This document shows, piece after piece, positions 56,662 to 57,146 of a stretch of 57,146 nucleotides of DNA. A model generated the notes under the pieces. That model saw nothing but the letters and a program-made list of their open reading frames with translations, was not told where the DNA came from and made no database searches. Numbering within the stretch: position 1 is the stretch's first letter; each line of letters begins with the position of its first letter. The DNA comes from an uncultured Blastococcus sp. GTDB taxonomy: Bacteria; Actinomycetota; Actinomycetes; Mycobacteriales; Geodermatophilaceae. The stretch is from contig CADCTN010000001.1 in assembly GCA_902805535.1 (NCBI GenBank), positions 1 to 57,146 on the forward strand, given 5' to 3'. The translations under genes and the position numbers were made by a program.

Positions 56662-57146
56662 ATGACCAACCCTCCCCGCACGAGCACCCGCCCCCAGCGT
56701 GGCCAGGGTCAGTGGGCGCTCGGCTACCGGGAGCCGCTCAACCCGAACGAGCGGATGAAGAAGGACTCCGACGGGCTCGAGGTCCGGCAGCGGATCGTCG
56801 ACATCTACGCGAAGGCCGGCTTCGACGCCATCGACCCGGGTGACCTGCGCGGTCGCATGCGGTGGATGGGCCTCTACACCCAGCGCGCCCCGGGCATCCC
56901 CGGCGGCAAGACCGCCGTCCTCGAGCCGGAGGAGCTCGAGGACTCGTACTTCATGATGCGCGTGCGTATCGACAGCGGGCAGCTGACCAGCGACGCGCTG
57001 CGCGTCGTCGGCGGCATCAGCACGGAGTTCGGCCGGGACGTCGCCGACGTCACCGACCGGCAGAACGTGCAGTACCACTGGATCCGCATCGAGGACGTGC
57101 CCGAGATCTGGCGGCGGCTGGAGTCGGTGGGCCTGAGCACCATGGA
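56662..57146 (+). CDS. sir: Ferredoxin-dependent sulfite/nitrite reductase, N-terminal part (cut by window)
   Basis: The first 161 codons are present. The sequence GQWALGYREPLNPNERMKK, DLRGRMRWMGLYTQR and FMMRVRIDSGQLTSDALRVVGGISTEFGRDVADVTDRQNVQYHWI is the N-terminal half-domain of siroheme reductases, very like mycobacterial NirA (Rv2391), which reduces sulfite for cysteine synthesis. The Fe-S/siroheme cysteines lie beyond the window. ATG start with AGGAAG upstream. A Cys-type leader peptide and Rrf2 gene precede it. Confidence 0.92.
   Translation, partial: MTNPPRTSTRPQRGQGQWALGYREPLNPNERMKKDSDGLEVRQRIVDIYAKAGFDAIDPGDLRGRMRWMGLYTQRAPGIPGGKTAVLEPEELEDSYFMMRVRIDSGQLTSDALRVVGGISTEFGRDVADVTDRQNVQYHWIRIEDVPEIWRRLESVGLSTM

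Overview
The window is very GC-rich and reads as chromosome of a high-GC actinobacterium. Most start codons are GTG or ATG, and many genes carry an actinobacterial leaderless signature: a TANNNT -10 box 6-8 nt before the start codon. Marker genes are mshB (mycothiol), an actinobacterial-type dapD/dapE/dapC set, glgC/glgM and a sigE-rseA-htrA-tatB cassette. Gene content (a CrtI-like carotenoid desaturase, c-di-GMP proteins) would suit Geodermatophilaceae such as Blastococcus, Geodermatophilus or Modestobacter. That placement is an inference; no rRNA is present. I saw no tRNA, rRNA, CRISPR array or prophage.

Layout. (1) 1-5.4 kb: partial F420-oxidoreductase-like protein, acyl-CoA dehydrogenase, small membrane protein, CitE-like CoA-ester lyase, EamA transporter, PhzF-like protein. 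(2) 5.4-7.9 kb: MgtE-N/CBS protein, DUF1003 protein, flavin-binding split-barrel protein. (3) 7.9-11.7 kb: a minus-strand run of nucleotidyltransferase, membrane protein, chorismate mutase-GNAT fusion with a predicted 12-aa leader peptide, AzlD, AzlC and an unknown protein. (4) 11.9-17.7 kb: mrp, a SRPBCC protein, and the envelope-stress cassette sigE-rseA-htrA with tatB and an O-methyltransferase. (5) 17.7-20.8 kb: 2H phosphoesterase and divergent glgC/glgM. (6) 20.8-27.3 kb: cobalamin riboswitch plus ABC importer, a lipoprotein / 30-aa membrane peptide / DUF6766 trio, a CrtI-like desaturase and a DinB protein. (7) 27.3-34.7 kb: pepA, DUF3117, tag, EamA, SRPBCC, DivIVA-like, LOG, dapE and divergent dapD. 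(8) 34.8-42.5 kb, accessory: transglycosylase-like protein, degenerate GGDEF protein, NarL-type two-component system, an intact IS481-family element with 6-bp target duplication, DUF6907-like protein and a 782-aa secreted coiled-coil protein. (9) 42.7-48.6 kb: dapC, 7Fe ferredoxin, GAF-GGDEF-EAL protein, DUF6113-like protein, mshB. (10) 48.6-54.5 kb: five-gene peptide ABC importer. (11) 54.8-57.1 kb: CsbD, SRPBCC-Nudix fusion, Rrf2 regulator, Cys-type leader peptide and the start of a sulfite/nitrite reductase.

From memory of the Mycobacterium tuberculosis map, regions 2, 4, 5, 7 and 9 follow the order Rv1232c/Rv1231c - mrp - tatB - htrA - rseA - sigE - Rv1220c - glgC - glgM - Rv1211 - tagA - Rv1209 - Rv1205 - dapE - dapD - dapC - fdxC - Rv1171 - mshB. 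The remaining blocks look like insertions into this ancestral core.

The most unusual points are: the secreted coiled-coil rod with exactly two cysteines, one near each mature end; a C-tract/G-tract dyad about 60 bp upstream of three signalling genes; CTG start codons in CTGA overlaps at htrA and dapC; two divergent leaderless promoters sharing -10 bases; a leader-peptide ORF before a chorismate mutase-acetyltransferase fusion; a translationally coupled 30-aa membrane peptide; and an IS whose transposase stop codon comes from the target duplication.
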